Shown: positions 9,457-21,046, numbered from the stretch's first letter. The stretch: 64,000 nt of DNA from Calonectria ilicicola (GCA_020809705.1 CP085828.1:1-64000); one strand, 5' to 3'. The notes: generated by a model from the letters alone, not told the origin. Program-made: numbers and translations.

Positions 9457-10123
9457 TCTGAGTTTTGTAGTACTCTTATATAATGTAATGGTTGTATGTA
9501 CACTGGTTTGTCGAGAAATGGGATTAATATAAGAAAAGTTATGATGACACTTCGCAATGAACTTTATCCGCCATCAGGAGACAATTCCCAGTCCACCCAG
9601 TATGTATTATTTTACCAGGTATACCCAAGCAAGTGGGTCAGCCACAGAGTAGTATACAAAGCAAATATAAGACATGGTATTCATAGCATATAGAGCAAGT
9701 GTGATTAGGTTATGGAAATTGATTGGTAACAAACATGCGACGCGTCAGACTAGACTATATCTGGATATTCATAATAATGAGACGCGACGTGTTGTGATTA
9801 CTTACGTGCGCCACGCGAATATCGAGGTCTTGGAGTAGAAACTGTAAAATCAAGACTTGTTCACTCCTTTTCCTGAGTTTTCTTTACTTTATTCTATTTT
9901 ATACTTGCCTTAATAGTTCGACTGGCAATAGTAAGTAAATCAAAGGGTAAATATCTGCTCTTTTGTTTCTGGTATTACCACTTGCACTATCATTGCGAGC
10001 CAACTCACAGCGGGCAGTACTAGGCTCTTTTTCTAGAGATCAAAGTAGTTATACAGCTAGGCAGATGGGATTTATTTGGTCTCTATTGTGGTTGTAGGTC
10101 TGATATTTTAGAAGGGGAGGGGG
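9457..10123. other. Region without recognisable gene
   Basis: I see no convincing coding sequence. Short ORFs have no protein-like composition. The stretch likely includes the promoter of the GQHR gene, which starts at 9456. Confidence 0.5.
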
Positions 10124-10263
10124 TGTAAGGATCCGTACTTCCCATTACGTCAATTAGCCCGTCAGGCCAAAAGATAAGTCAATAATCGCAATGCTTGCAA
10201 TTACAGGTACGGATAACAGCTATTAAATAGGGTCTCGTGCGCCCGGTTGCACAGGTCGTAACA
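10124..10263 (+). mobile_element. Solo LTR (140 bp), copy 1
   Basis: The sequence begins TGTAAGGATCC and ends GTCGTAACA (TG...CA). It is flanked by GGGGG on the left and GGGGT on the right, an approximate 5-bp target duplication. A near-identical copy lies inverted at 21047-21186. No internal retrotransposon region lies next to it. Confidence 0.8.
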
Positions 10264-10480
10264 GGGGTGTTATAGCCTTGAGGTATGTATTAAATCTTAA
10301 GTGCCTGGACCTTAGTAATAGTTTAAACCTAGGTTTAGAAATAGTTGGAGATTCAAGGTTATAAGATTGAGGGTAGTATTGTAAACCTAGGTTTAAAAAT
10401 TAACTAGAAATTGGACTAGTATATCTTTCAAACCTAGGTTTAAAAGTCTGCCAGGAATGGAAACCTAGATAGATTATATT
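10264..10480. repeat. Triplicated AAACCTAGGTTT palindrome
   Basis: The 12-bp palindrome AAACCTAGGTTT occurs at 10325-10336, 10383-10394 and 10430-10441, each with further T/A flanks. The surrounding sequence is otherwise unlike between copies. The stretch precedes the LINE fragment and has no other feature I can see. Confidence 0.6.
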
Positions 10481-10678
10481 TCAAGCCTAGAATAAGTCGT
10501 TTTTCTAACCGTAACCCTACCTTGAATCTCTTGTTTACTCCCTACTATAGAGTGGAACAGCTAGGGAAAACCCTAGCCCCTAGCTATAAGAAAACTTGCC
10601 TGGAAAATGCTAGCTATCTAAGCAGAAAGTGGCTACAGGTCTTGCCTACTCAAAAAACCTATATTTTAGCAGACCAAG
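10480..10678 (+). pseudogene. LINE ORF fragment, 5' of the Ty3 insertion
   Basis: This is in frame with the LINE fragment starting at 17851 once the Ty3 element and one CCAAG duplication are removed. The joined reading gives ...WLQVLPTQKTYILADQ then EVTECLRNRLLLP, typical of the segment between the RT and the CCHC knuckle of restriction-like-endonuclease LINEs. The RT domain itself is missing upstream, so the LINE is 5'-truncated. Confidence 0.75.
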
Positions 10679-11038
10679 TGTTATGACCTAGGCCAACCTA
10701 CCCGGGAGTCGAACCGCAACGCCGGTAGAAGCCCGGATAAGTCCCACTTCTATCCCTGACAAGTCTAAGGATGACTAAGCCTCCGAGCCAATTATAAGGC
10801 ACAGCTTGGAGCGAACAGCCTTGGCATTAGGGCGTTGTTCGCTCCAAGGGCTCACTTAGACAATCATGTATTTAAGACCTCTAGGAGTTGTAGCTATTAG
10901 GGCCTAACTCAGCTCTTAATACAACTTGGTTACCTTCAATTGATCTACTTGACCAATTGATCTATTACCAGACATAGCAATCTTCCTTTGTTATTTAACC
11001 AATATGCCTGACCCTTTCTATTAATACGAATCGTTACA
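10679..11038 (+). repeat. 5' LTR of RIP-damaged Ty3 element
   Basis: It begins TGTTATGACC and ends CGTTACA. A 13-bp perfect inverted repeat (CTTGGAGCGAACA at 10805-10817 with its complement at 10836-10848) forms a hairpin with an 18-nt loop. AGCTCTTAA (10911-10919) is complementary to TTAAGAGCT just past the LTR (11041-11049), a likely self-priming pair. It carries more T/A transitions than the 3' LTR. Confidence 0.9.
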
Positions 11039-13180
11039 CATTAAGAGCTCTTGTTTAGAAGGATTACTTACATTGACCTTGAGTAATATTATTGTAATAT
11101 TAGCCTAACCTATATCTTCGGGAACTTCCTGCTCTAAGGGAAAGGAGACTACTACCTTCAAAGCTCCTACTAATAATAAGAGTATAAAAGAAGTAGAGTC
11201 TAAAGATAATAAAGATAATAAATAATTTAAAGCATTTTAAGAGAAGAATAAGAAGCTTTATAATAAAATATAATAGCTTAATATTAACTTTTAGCTTTAT
11301 ATTAAAGAAAGTAACTAATGCCTTGTATATATAGAAGAGATACTTTAAAATTCTCTTAATATATAAAACATTTAAGTAAACAATCCGTAGCCTATTATTA
11401 TAGTAGGATTAAACCTACTAACAAATAAACCTGCTATATAGCCGGCAATTACTACACCTAAAGCTGCACCAGTACCCATAAGCTATTATAAGGATCTAGG
11501 TAAGATAATCAAGCCCCTAGAGCCCTTTAAGTGGAATAGTTTAGTTACAACCTTGCGACAGTAGATTACATCGCTAAGATCTTACTTTTAATACTTCTTA
11601 CAATATCTTATATAAGAAGATCTTAAGGTCTAGTATATAATTGGACAAATAGAAGGTAAGGTACTACACAATATAGAATTATATTTAAATAATTTTATTT
11701 GTAACCCCCTAGCATTCTAGAGCGAAGAGACCTAGAAGTTGTTTGCTAGCTTTGATTACTTTAAAGAAAAAATTATTAGCTTATATAGGAAGTATAATAA
11801 GAAACAAGATGTTATCCTCAAGATCCGAACTCTTATTTAAACCAGTTTTTGTAGCTCCTATCTCTCTAACTTTTGGTATTATGCTATAAAGCTTAGTTGG
11901 GATAATAAGGTATTAATTAATAAGTTCTATTGCAGCCTAAAAAAGGATATATAGGATAAAATATATAAAAAGCTTAACCTACCAACCTACTTCAATAATT
12001 ATACTACACTAGCTGTTCAGCACAATACCTGCCTATATTAGAGGCATATACAGAAGAAGTCTAGAAAGAGGGCCAACCAGTTTGCTAATACTAGCCAATA
12101 ATAGAACCCCCTTACATCCCATAGAACCACTTTAGGACCTATGGAATTAAGAAACACCTAGTAAAGAAAGGACTTTTCAAATATTATCTATTAGAACTAT
12201 AACAAAAAAGGATACATCTACCACTATTACCAAGAACAAAATACCAACCAGAAGTTCAGATCTATACTAGAAGGGCAAAGATAAGTTAATATAACTTAGG
12301 CTAATAAGGAACCTTAAATTGCTATCCGAACTATTGGATGGATTGCTAGTTAGATCTTTGTGCTAGAAGATAAGGACCAATCTATAGAAGGAAAGACTTT
12401 TATTATGATTACTTGGTCTTGTAGTAGAATTAAGGAACTTTTAAGATAAGAGAAGTGATGACTATCGGATTAGGAAGAACACAGATGTATTCGAGCCAGA
12501 TTAGCCCCTACAAGGAAGTCTATTAACTTAGCAAGAACCACCCATAAGCTAGTCTACCAGCAACAACCAGATACAAGATCTAATATCCCCCAAAAGATAA
12601 AGGTCCTAGCACTTTAAATACTATAAGCTAGAAAGGAAGGAGTCTTTATGAAATCTAGTGTAGAAGCGCCTGGTGACTACTCTAGCCTCTAATTTAATTA
12701 CTTTAATTACTAAGATATCCTATGGCTTTACTGTTTTTATTACTTTTGCTTTTATTATAAAGCTAATAAAGTGATTAATAACTGTTTCTTAATAAAGAAC
12801 AATGCTTCTATCTATAGTATCTTATATTATAATTACTATCTACACTATTAACTTATAAAATAGGAAAAGGGTATTATAATTATTAAGAATAAACCTAGCT
12901 AAATACCTAAGAACTACTATTTTAAACTAGATAACCTTTACTTATATAATAATAAAGATTGCCTTATCCATTTATAGGATAAAATAATCTAGTAGTATAA
13001 GATCTTTAGTAGAGGTTTAAAAAATAAATTACACCTTTTATATTAGAGTAATAGGAGCAGTAGCCCTTATAAAAGGAAGGCCCTAAGGTGGCCTATAGGA
13101 ATTATAATTCAAAGAATATAAAGTAATTATAATTTATCCAAGCTACCTTAAAGGTAAAGAAGCCTTAAAAGAAGCTTCCT
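11039..13180 (+). pseudogene. Decayed Ty3 gag
   Basis: There is no open frame, but the remnant of a CCHC knuckle can be seen near 12190-12245, with Cys and Arg codons changed by G-to-A/C-to-T. Position and order match the intact gag at 28123-29904. The self-priming PBS lies at 11041-11049. Confidence 0.7.
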
Positions 13181-16100
13181 ATTAAATCTCTATATATTAC
13201 TAATAACATGAAGCTATAAAGGCTTAAAATAAAAGTAAGGATTAAGGGGAACTAATATATTGCTATAGTAGACAGTAGAGCTAAGATGAACTACATTTAC
13301 CTGAGGGTTATGAATGCACTCTAGCTGCTATAGAAGGATAAGGTAGATCCCTATATTATATCAAACCTAGAAGGCATTACATTTAATTATAATAATAGAG
13401 TTATTAGCCAAGAGCTTGATTATCTTAAGGTCTTTATTAACAAAAAGAACTAAGGTATTTCATTTAATATCATTAACACCAGGACAAACAATCTAATCCT
13501 AAGGTATCTATAATTATATTAATATAACCTATATATTAACTAGCATACTAGCTAGGTGCAGATATCCTTTGAGAATAATATAGCCAGTAATATAAATGAT
13601 TAGGATCAAAGATCTCAAACCTCTAGCACTAACCATGCAGAGGTCATACATGACGATAGTTCACTATTAAAGGGAATATAGTATAAGTATAAGGCTAGTT
13701 AAAAGAGAATATAGTAAAGAGTTATTATTAACCTCTATACATAGTTCCAATAGCTTAATAAGAACCTTAAAAAGATAAATAAGGATACCACTAATAATTA
13801 ACTAAAGAATATACTATATTAGTACTATATTTATAAGTAGTTATTTGTGGAAGAACTTGAGACCGGACTACTAGAGCCTAGTTAATAGGATTATAAAATT
13901 ATATTGAAGGATGGAGTAAGTACTTATTTCTTCCTAATTTATAATCTTAATTAAGTAAAACTTAATACTTTAAAGAAGTATATTAAAAACATACTATAAA
14001 AAGGATATATATAAATATTAACTTCTAAAGTTAGTTATTTAATAATATTTATTTCAAAAAAAATAAAAAACTTCACTTTATTGTAGACTACTAATAGCTT
14101 AATAATATTACTATTAAGGATTGTACACTCTTACTTCTTATTAATGAGATAAAGGATAGGTTATATAGAATGAAGGTGTTTATTATAATTGATCTAAAAG
14201 GAGCCTACAATCTAATTTATATCAAGAAAGGAGATAAATAGAAGACTACCTTTTAAATAAAGTTTAGGCTATTTAAGTACTTAGTAATACCCTTTAGACT
14301 TACTAATGCCCTAGTATTCTTTCAAAGGATAATTAATAATATATTATATAAATACTTAGATATCTTCATTATCTACTACTTAAACAATATACTTATCTTC
14401 TCTAAGAACAAAGAAGAATATAAATAACATATCCATCAGATTTTAAAAGCCCTCCAAGATACCAAACTACTGGTTGAACCTAAGAAGAGCATATTCCACG
14501 CTAAAGAAGTAGAATTCTTAAAACATATTATCTCTCACAATAAGATCCAAATAGACCCTAAGAAAGTCGCTACCATTAAGGAATAGAAGGAGCCTAAGAA
14601 CCTACTAAAAGTCCAATCTTTCCTTAGATTTGCTAACTATTATCGCAAGTTTATTAAGAACTTTAAACAAATAGCAGCACCTCTAACTACCTTTACAAGG
14701 AAAGGAGTACCCTTTATCTAAGGATCAAAAGCTCAGGAAGCATTCGATCTATTGAAAGACGCTATTACCACCGAGCCAATACTCGCAATATTCAACCCTA
14801 ACCAACCTATCGAGTTAGAAACAGACTCCTCTGATTTCGCCATTGGAGCCCAGATCGGGCAAAGGGATGAACAAGGGAGACTACATCCTATCGCATTTTA
14901 CTCACATAAGCTGCAAGGAGCAGAACTCAATTACCCTATTTACGATAAAGAATTCCTAGCTATTGTCGACACCTTCAAGACATTCCAACAATATCTCCTC
15001 GGAAGTCAATATAAGATCACAGTATTTACCAACTATAAGAACATCTCATACTTTGCTACTATGCAGAAACTCAGTGGACAACAGCTACACTATGCCGAAT
15101 ACTTATCTGAGTTTGATTACCGGATTGTATATATTAAAGGCACCGAGAACGCTCGAGCAGATGTAATCAGCCGATAAGCTAATTACCAGAACAAGAAAAA
15201 AGTAACTGTAGAGAAGCTATTGTAGTACACCCCTGAGGGCGACCTCGAACAAGCACCTATTAGTGGAATGATGATTGAGTCTAAGAAGATTATTGCTATG
15301 ATCTATAAGGAATGTAGGGCAAAGAATTACCTTATGCTAGGATATCCATCTGAACAATAAGCCTTTAAGAACTATAGGCTGCTTGGAACACTCATAGGGA
15401 GCTATAGTTCTTAGACACCAAGCATTCATACTGTGGAATAGGGTAATCTACTGCTTTAGAAGATCGAGGAGTACAATAAGACACTTCTAGAAGAAGAACA
15501 AATAACTTAACTGTAGGTTCTAGATGAACTGTAGGACAATTTGATCCGTGAGATCCACAAATATCCACTTAATAAATACAAAGGAGTCAATAAAACCCTT
15601 AAATAAGTTAGACAGACATTTTCCTTTAGTCATATGAAAAAGAAGGTAGAAGCCATTGTTAAGTAATGCTTGCTTTGCTAGTAGATGAAGTTATCTTGAT
15701 ATAAACCATATGGCAAACTGCAATCTATTCTAGTCATAACTAGACCATAGGAGTTAATTACAATGGACTTTATCATTGATCTACTATTGTCAATAGACCT
15801 TACTATGAATAAGTACTATGACTTTATTTTTGTTATTGTTGATTACTTTACCAAATTCACTTACTACATTCCTTATAATAAGGCAATAAACAAAGAGCAA
15901 TTTGCTTACCTCTTCTTCCGATATATAGTTGCAATGTATGGATTGCCAGTTGAAATTATCTCTGACCGTAGACAACCATTTGCATCCAAGTTTTGGTAAG
16001 GATTAATGGTATATATAGGCTTAAGGCATAAGCTCACAACTACTTTCCGACCCTAGGTTGATGGACAGACTGAGAGGCAAAACCAGGAGATTGAGCATTA

Positions 16101-16745
16101 TCTACAATGCTACATCAACTATGAGCAAATAGATTAGGTGGAGAAGCTCCCTATTGCTTAGCTTGCTTTCAATATGTCTTATTAATTGAGTATTAAGACT
16201 ATACTTACTTTTGCGAACTTTGGATTTATACCTAATACATTCTATCCTAAGCTGGAAGGACTGTTAGGTGTAAAAGTATTGCTTAAGTCTAAATAGATGT
16301 AGCAATTGTACTCTAAAATAAAGATAGAACTTGAGTTTATTTGTATGTAGATAAAGAAATATTATAACCTTAAATAGATGGAAGGTCCATCCTTAAAGGA
16401 GGGGGAGATAGTCCTTCTTGCCACAAAAAACATCACTACAAAGCAATAAAATAAAAAACTTGATCTTAAGTATCTTGGGCTATACCCTATTAAAAAAAAA
16501 AAAATCTCAGAAAACAACTACAAACTTAACCTACCAAAGGATATCAAGATTTATCCAATCTTTTATATTTCCTTACTTAAACCCATAACCAACACTATTG
16601 CTATTAATATAAGATTATATATTAAACTAGCAATCTAACCATAAAAAGAGTATATTATTAAGAAAATCCTAGAAAAAGGTACTATAGATAGGGAAGTATA
16701 TTATCATATAAAATGAACAGGGTATAATAAAGAAACATAGGAACC
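13181..16745 (+). pseudogene. Decayed Ty3 pol (protease, RT, RNase H, integrase, chromodomain)
   Basis: The protease region starts near 13240 (VDSRA in place of VDSGA). The RT region spans about 13900-14650 with many stops. RNase H (14752-15177) remains fully open. Integrase remnants include DFIIDL near 15770 and EIISDRRQPFASKFW ending near 16000. A degenerate chromodomain is at about 16640-16770. A TAG at 15748-15750 stands where an integrase Trp is expected, as in the second Ty3 element. Stops are mostly CA-to-TA or TG-to-TA changes, typical of RIP. Confidence 0.85.
14752..15177 (+). pseudogene. Undamaged RNase H island inside the decayed pol
   Basis: A 141-codon open frame encodes the Ty3 RNase H with ETDSSDFAIGAQIGQ, FYSHKLQGAELNYPIYDKE and the C-terminal IKGTENARADVISR. 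GC content is visibly higher and stops are absent, in contrast with sequence on both sides. It is part of pol and not an independent gene. Confidence 0.85.
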
Positions 16746-16756
16746 TCCACAAAACC

Positions 16757-17366
16757 TTATACATTGCTTAAAGAAACTGGACGAGTTCCTTTAGAAGGAA
16801 CGTCAATAGAACTCTCGCTAAAACAAGCATCAGGACGATCTAATAAAGATTCCAATAATCGAGCCTCAACTGACTCTGCTGCTAGAAGACCTACTACCTT
16901 TAAATACTCTTCCATCTTCTCCAACCGCTCGAGTTTCACAAACACTATCATCACACAAGACTAAGCCTCCATCATTACTTTCTACGCCTGCAAGAATACC
17001 TTCTACAACTCCTCAAAGGAAATTCATAATTCCCCCAATTCATCCTTTATCTTATCTCATTACTTATACAACTTCTTCATCTCCCGAACCACCCGAGATA
17101 CTCCATTCATTAGCACCTAGAAAATAAGAAGGACCTCAACTGCACTTACAAATCGCAGTATCGGAACCCGTACAATCACAAGGAACATGCCCCAAAATGC
17201 ATCTATTGCATCGGGAAGAACCGGACCCGAAGACACATTCGTGACCCATCTGCAAGCACCGCTCGCAAGAAGACCTCTCAGTACCAAACAACGCCACGTA
17301 GGAGGATAAATCTCTGTTCTCGCGCCTCTTTCGAACGGACTCTTCCGATGGGGCCTGGCGCGGCAT
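16757..17366 (-). pseudogene. Antisense Zn2Cys6-like and coiled-coil ORF of Ty3 element 1
   Basis: The minus strand from ATG 17366 encodes a 76-aa frame with CERC, then six residues, Cys, eight residues, CNRC, six residues, Cys. This is the spacing CX2CX6CX8CX2CX6C of fungal binuclear zinc clusters. After a GTAAGT donor (about 17152), minus-strand sequence down to 16757 reads as a Leu/Glu/Lys-rich helix (VKLERLEKMEEYLKVVGLL) with a few stops. The gene is convergent with pol and ends near the chromodomain. The second Ty3 element has an antisense gene of the same design at the same place, so this is unlikely to be chance. The function is unknown. Confidence 0.7.
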
Positions 17367-17490
17367 GACATTAGCGAGGACAAAGAGCTATAAGGGAAGA
17401 TACTGACCAAGAGAAGCTGTAGGGAGGAAGGAAAAGTTAAATACGACCCACAACGGTCTTGAGGGCAAGACCTTCAGAGGGGAGGCATCG

Positions 17491-17850
17491 TGTTATGACC
17501 TAGGCCAACCTACCCGGGAGTCGAACTGCAATGCCGGTAGAAGCCCGGATAAGTCCCACTTCTATCCCTGACAAGTCTAAGGATGACTAAGCCTCCGAGC
17601 CAATTATAAGGCACAGCTTGGAGCGAACAGCCTTGGCATTAGGGCGTTGTTCGCTCCAAGGGCTCACTTAGACAATCACGTATTTAAGACCTCTAGGAGT
17701 TGTAGCCATTAGGGCCCAACTCAGCTCTCAATACAACTTGGTTACCTTCAATTGATCTACTTGACCAATTGACCTATTACCAGACGTAGCAATCTTCCTT
17801 TGTTATTTAACCGACGTGCCTGACCCTTTCTGTTAACACGAACCGTTACA
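17491..17850 (+). repeat. 3' LTR of RIP-damaged Ty3 element
   Basis: A 360-bp copy of 10679-11038 that retains C or G at most sites where the 5' LTR has T or A (for example AGCTCTCAA versus AGCTCTTAA). The 13-bp hairpin arms are at 17617-17629 and 17648-17660. The CCAAG target duplication follows. Confidence 0.92.
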
Positions 17851-18472
17851 CCAAGAAGTTACTGAATGCCTTAGAAATAGGCTACTATTGCCCTCTAAGA
17901 CCCCTGGAAGCCTCTGCAACCACTGTGGAGAAACAGCAGATATAAATCATGAAGATATTTGCAAGGCAGCTACTAAAAAGTGGATCCAACGCCATAATCA
18001 GATCAATCAGGCCTTTAAGAAAGCCCTAGAAAGCAACCCTACTCTAGAGGTCGAAATAGAGCCCCTTGTTGACCCTAGCCTTAACCTAAAGGCAGACTTC
18101 TCTATTCTCAAGGGCTCTAGCCGCTATTACTATGACCTACAAGTTGTAGCTATTAACAGCCAAGAAAGGGATATCCAAGAGATCTTAGCTACTGCAGCTA
18201 AGGATAAACTAAGGAAATACAAAACCTTAGACCCCTTCTTCCAACCCCTAATCTTCTCTGCTGGGGGCTTAATGGAGCTAGAAACAGCTAAAAGCTATAG
18301 AAAGCTCCAGGAAGTAATAGGGAAAATAGCAGCTAGCCAGCTTGATACCTCTATTGGCCTTACGCTTAGTAAGTTTAGAGCCCAAGCAGCTAGCTCTATA
18401 GCTATTAGCCCTACTAAAAACCCGATTCTTATTCCTAAAGGGCTAAGGGCTAGCCTTTTTAACCAAAACTAA
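17851..18472 (+). pseudogene. LINE 3' end: CCHC knuckle and restriction-like endonuclease
   Basis: The frame reads through from the upstream fragment. It has a zinc knuckle CNHCGETADINHEDIC (CX2CX7HX3C), then RHN, then KADFSI followed 13 residues later by YYYDLQVV. This order (knuckle, R-H, K-x-D...D) is that of the restriction-like endonuclease at the C-terminus of R2/CRE-type LINEs. The stop is at 18470-18472. The endonuclease nicks target DNA to prime reverse transcription. Here the element is 5'-truncated and split by a Ty3 insertion. Telomere-targeted LINEs of this type (such as MoTeR) are known in fungi. Confidence 0.75.
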
Positions 18473-18720
18473 CCTCTATTACACTCTCTATTTTACTCTC
18501 TATTTTACTCTCTCCTTTACCCTTTCTTTATTCTCTCTTTTACTCTCTACTCTACCCCCTAATATCTATTTTACTCTCTCCTTTACTCTCTCTTCATTCT
18601 CTCTTTTACTCTCTCCTTTACCCTCTCTTTATTCTCTCTTTTACTTTTTACTCCACCCTCTAATTCCTATTTTCCTATTTTCCTATTTTCCTATCTAAGA
18701 ACTCTTACCTTAATACTCCT
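18473..18720. repeat. Pyrimidine-rich simple repeat in LINE 3' tail
   Basis: Imperfect tandem TTTTACTCTCTC-type units run for about 200 bp after the LINE stop, ending in TTTTCCTA repeats. It is likely the LINE 3' untranslated tail and holds no gene. Confidence 0.7.
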
Positions 18721-18798
18721 CTAAAAACCTAGAAACCTAGAAATATCTTTCCTATTAAAAAACAACCAAGCACTATTAGCTATAGATAGATAAATATA

Positions 18799-18831
18799 CC
18801 TAACCCTTAAACCCTAACCCTAACCCTAAGA
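18799..18831. repeat. Fossil telomeric tract at LINE 3' end
   Basis: About four CCCTAA-type units (CCCTTAAACCCTAACCCTAACCCTAAG) lie 3' of the LINE tail, in the same orientation as the present telomere. Confidence 0.8.
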
Positions 18832-18837
18832 GTTAGA

Positions 18838-18999
18838 GGAAGAAGAGGAAGAGTGGGAAGTAGAGGAAATCGTAAGTCACAAGGAAGATGGAGGACAGCT
18901 ATTCTACCAAGTCAAGTAGGTAGGCTGGCTAGTAGAATATAATATATGGGAACCCGCCGAGCACTTGTAGAACGCTCTATGAGTAGTGCAAAAATACCA
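18838..18999 (+). pseudogene. Chromodomain fragment with RIP-type stops
   Basis: The plus frame reads EEWEVEEIVSHKED, FYQVK, a stop, VGWLVEYNIWEPAEHL, a stop, then NAL. This is a chromodomain in which Trp or Gln codons became TAG. Such a domain ends chromovirus integrases. Directly downstream is a minus-strand decayed gene, the same arrangement as at the 3' ends of the two Ty3 elements. It may therefore be the tail of a third, truncated chromovirus. Confidence 0.7.
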
Positions 19000-19189
19000 C
19001 AAATAACACAAGTGTACATATAAGAAATAGGACGATAGCACAAGATAAAAAATGCAGCAGAGGCACAGCAAACAGCCGGCAAGATGGTTACTAACTAACA
19101 TGCCTATGGGCATAAACACACACACGAACCACTAAGGTAACGGCCAGGGGGCACTCGGCGAAGACTCAGCAATAGCTCAGCGAATAGGC

Positions 19190-20035
19190 GCCTAGGAAGA
19201 GGCACCACGACCACGACCACGGGGACGATCACAGGGACGACCACAGGGGCGACCACCACGTCCACCACGACCACAGCCAGCGGGCGGCGGAGGCGTGTTG
19301 TTAGGCGCAGGCTTAGACTCGGCCTCAGAGGTAGCAGACTCTGCAATCTCAGACTCCTCCTCCTCCCGAACACGGCGCGAAGATATGCTGACCGCTCCTC
19401 GCTGAATGGGAGATTTCCTAGCGTACTTGATAGTACAAACAAGGCCACGATGACCTACAGCAGCAGCCAAAGCACACAAAACCTTACACTCCTACACAAC
19501 AGCAAACCAAGACAAGGAACCCTCCGTAACATTAGGGACACAAGTAAACTCAGCCTAACTAAGAGCGCCTAGCGAACGTTCAACGGCCGCAGCGACACTA
19601 TTATCACGGGCGTAAAAGGGGATAGTGGAGGCTAGGCGGAGGTGTAAGTCTTTAGTGTTAGTGGGGATAAGGTTGTGCTATAGTAAGTTAGTAGAATGCT
19701 CGCCGAATATAGGATGAAGGTACTTACTTGGACTTGGAAGTCTAATATTGCTAGCTCGCGTTGGGCGACGGTCTCCTGCAGTAGGTACAAAGATAGCTGC
19801 TTGTCGGACGTTCCGCGAACGCCAGCTGCACTCTTAATGCCATCTTTAGCATAACGCTAGGAATTGGCAGCAGCACGCATGGCCCGGTCAAGGTGCTAGT
19901 GGCTAATATTTGTTAAGGGCTTAGGAGCATTATCATCATCCTCGTCATACTCGGTGGCATCACGCATACCAAGTTCGGTTAGGAAATTCTAGTACTAGAC
20001 CATAGCGCTGATAAGCTCCTAGGGAATCTAGTTAA
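19190..20035 (-). pseudogene. Unrecognised minus-strand gene, RIP-decayed, two exons
   Basis: Exon A (about 20000-19740) reads FLTELGMRDATEYDEDD and DKQLSLYLLQETVAQREL, with TAG at several former CAG/CAA positions. It ends at a GTAAGT donor near 19730. Exon B (about 19620-19190) includes PFYARDNSVAAAVERSLGAL and an open stretch from 19479, ending in Gly/Arg repeats (CGRGGRGGRPCGRPC) and a stop near 19192. I do not recognise the family. Its position antisense to and downstream of a chromodomain suggests the accessory gene of a third chromovirus. Confidence 0.5.
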
Positions 20036-21046
20036 GTCAATAACAACCACATATAAAACACTCAACAAAGGCAGATATATTATGCCATAAGATTGGCTAG
20101 CTTCCTTGCAGCAAACATAGCAAATATTAATAGATCCTTAGTAGTAGATAAAGAAGAGATTATTATGCTTCTATGTAATATAATAAAAGCAAAGGTAATT
20201 GTTTAATAATTACTTGGCGAATGCTTGGCTAGCGAACTGCTTATAGTAAGCAAGCACTATAGAGAGCTAGAAGAGAAACAATATTATAAAGATTCGGAGA
20301 GCGCTTAATAAGGAAAAGAAGAATAAAATAATAGTAAAAAATAAAAATGTACGTATGTATAATGAATAGGGTAGGAAATATTATTTATATAGAAGAATTA
20401 TAAATAAGTATAAAATAAGAAGAATAATAAGTATATTATAATATATATTTTACTAAAAGTAGGGTCCCTATAACAACCACCTGCCGAACATATACTATAT
20501 ATATAATAAATAATAAACAATATATATTATACAAGTAATAAATAACAAACAACAATAATACACAACAACAACTATAAGCATGTAGAATTATTTAAAATAA
20601 GGAAACTACCGGTAAATGCTTGGGAACCAAGTATTAGAGAGAGGGAGATAATTGTAAAAACAATTAGGATCTTAGCGCTACTGTGGCTAGAAGTAGTATG
20701 CGACCTACTTAGTCTATTAGAGAATTTTGGCGAGCGATCGAGGAACGCTCGCCAAGTTGAAGTCTACATACCACAATACAATCTATTCTACAACTCTCAA
20801 GATCACCCTGGTCAATGACCCTTATACTTATCATATACGTTATAAGAATTATATTAAAGTCCAATATAACTAAAGGCTTTAGATTTATAAATATATTACT
20901 AAGGATAATGTTGCTAAAGCCTATAAAGCTAAGTATAAAGAAGGGCTTAATAGGATCATAGCAGAAGCATAAAGTTGCCCGAATAAGCCTACCATATACA
21001 GCAGGTTTTATATACACTAATTTCAAGATTCAAAGAAGAACCTTAT
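20036..21046. other. AT-rich decayed sequence with one strong hairpin
   Basis: I see no gene. The sequence is AT-rich and probably old repeat material. TTGGCGAGCG (20727-20736) and its perfect complement CGCTCGCCAA (20746-20755) form a 10-bp hairpin with a 9-nt loop, probably part of an old LTR. Confidence 0.5.

Larger units (their letters stand above)
10679..17850 (+). mobile_element. Ty3/gypsy chromovirus, RIP-damaged
   Basis: It has 360-bp LTRs, CCAAG target duplications at 10674-10678 and 17851-17855, and a recognisable gag-pol order. The internal region is AT-rich and full of TAA/TAG at former CAA/CAG/TGG codons. Differences between the LTRs are transitions. It inserted into a LINE ORF. 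Its relative at 27672-34575 is much better preserved, which allows nearly every domain to be placed here. Confidence 0.92.

Noticed and set aside
19104..19448. Leu/Val-rich minus-strand ORF
   Set aside because: It is the alternative frame of a Gly/Arg-repeat coding segment at 19192-19479.
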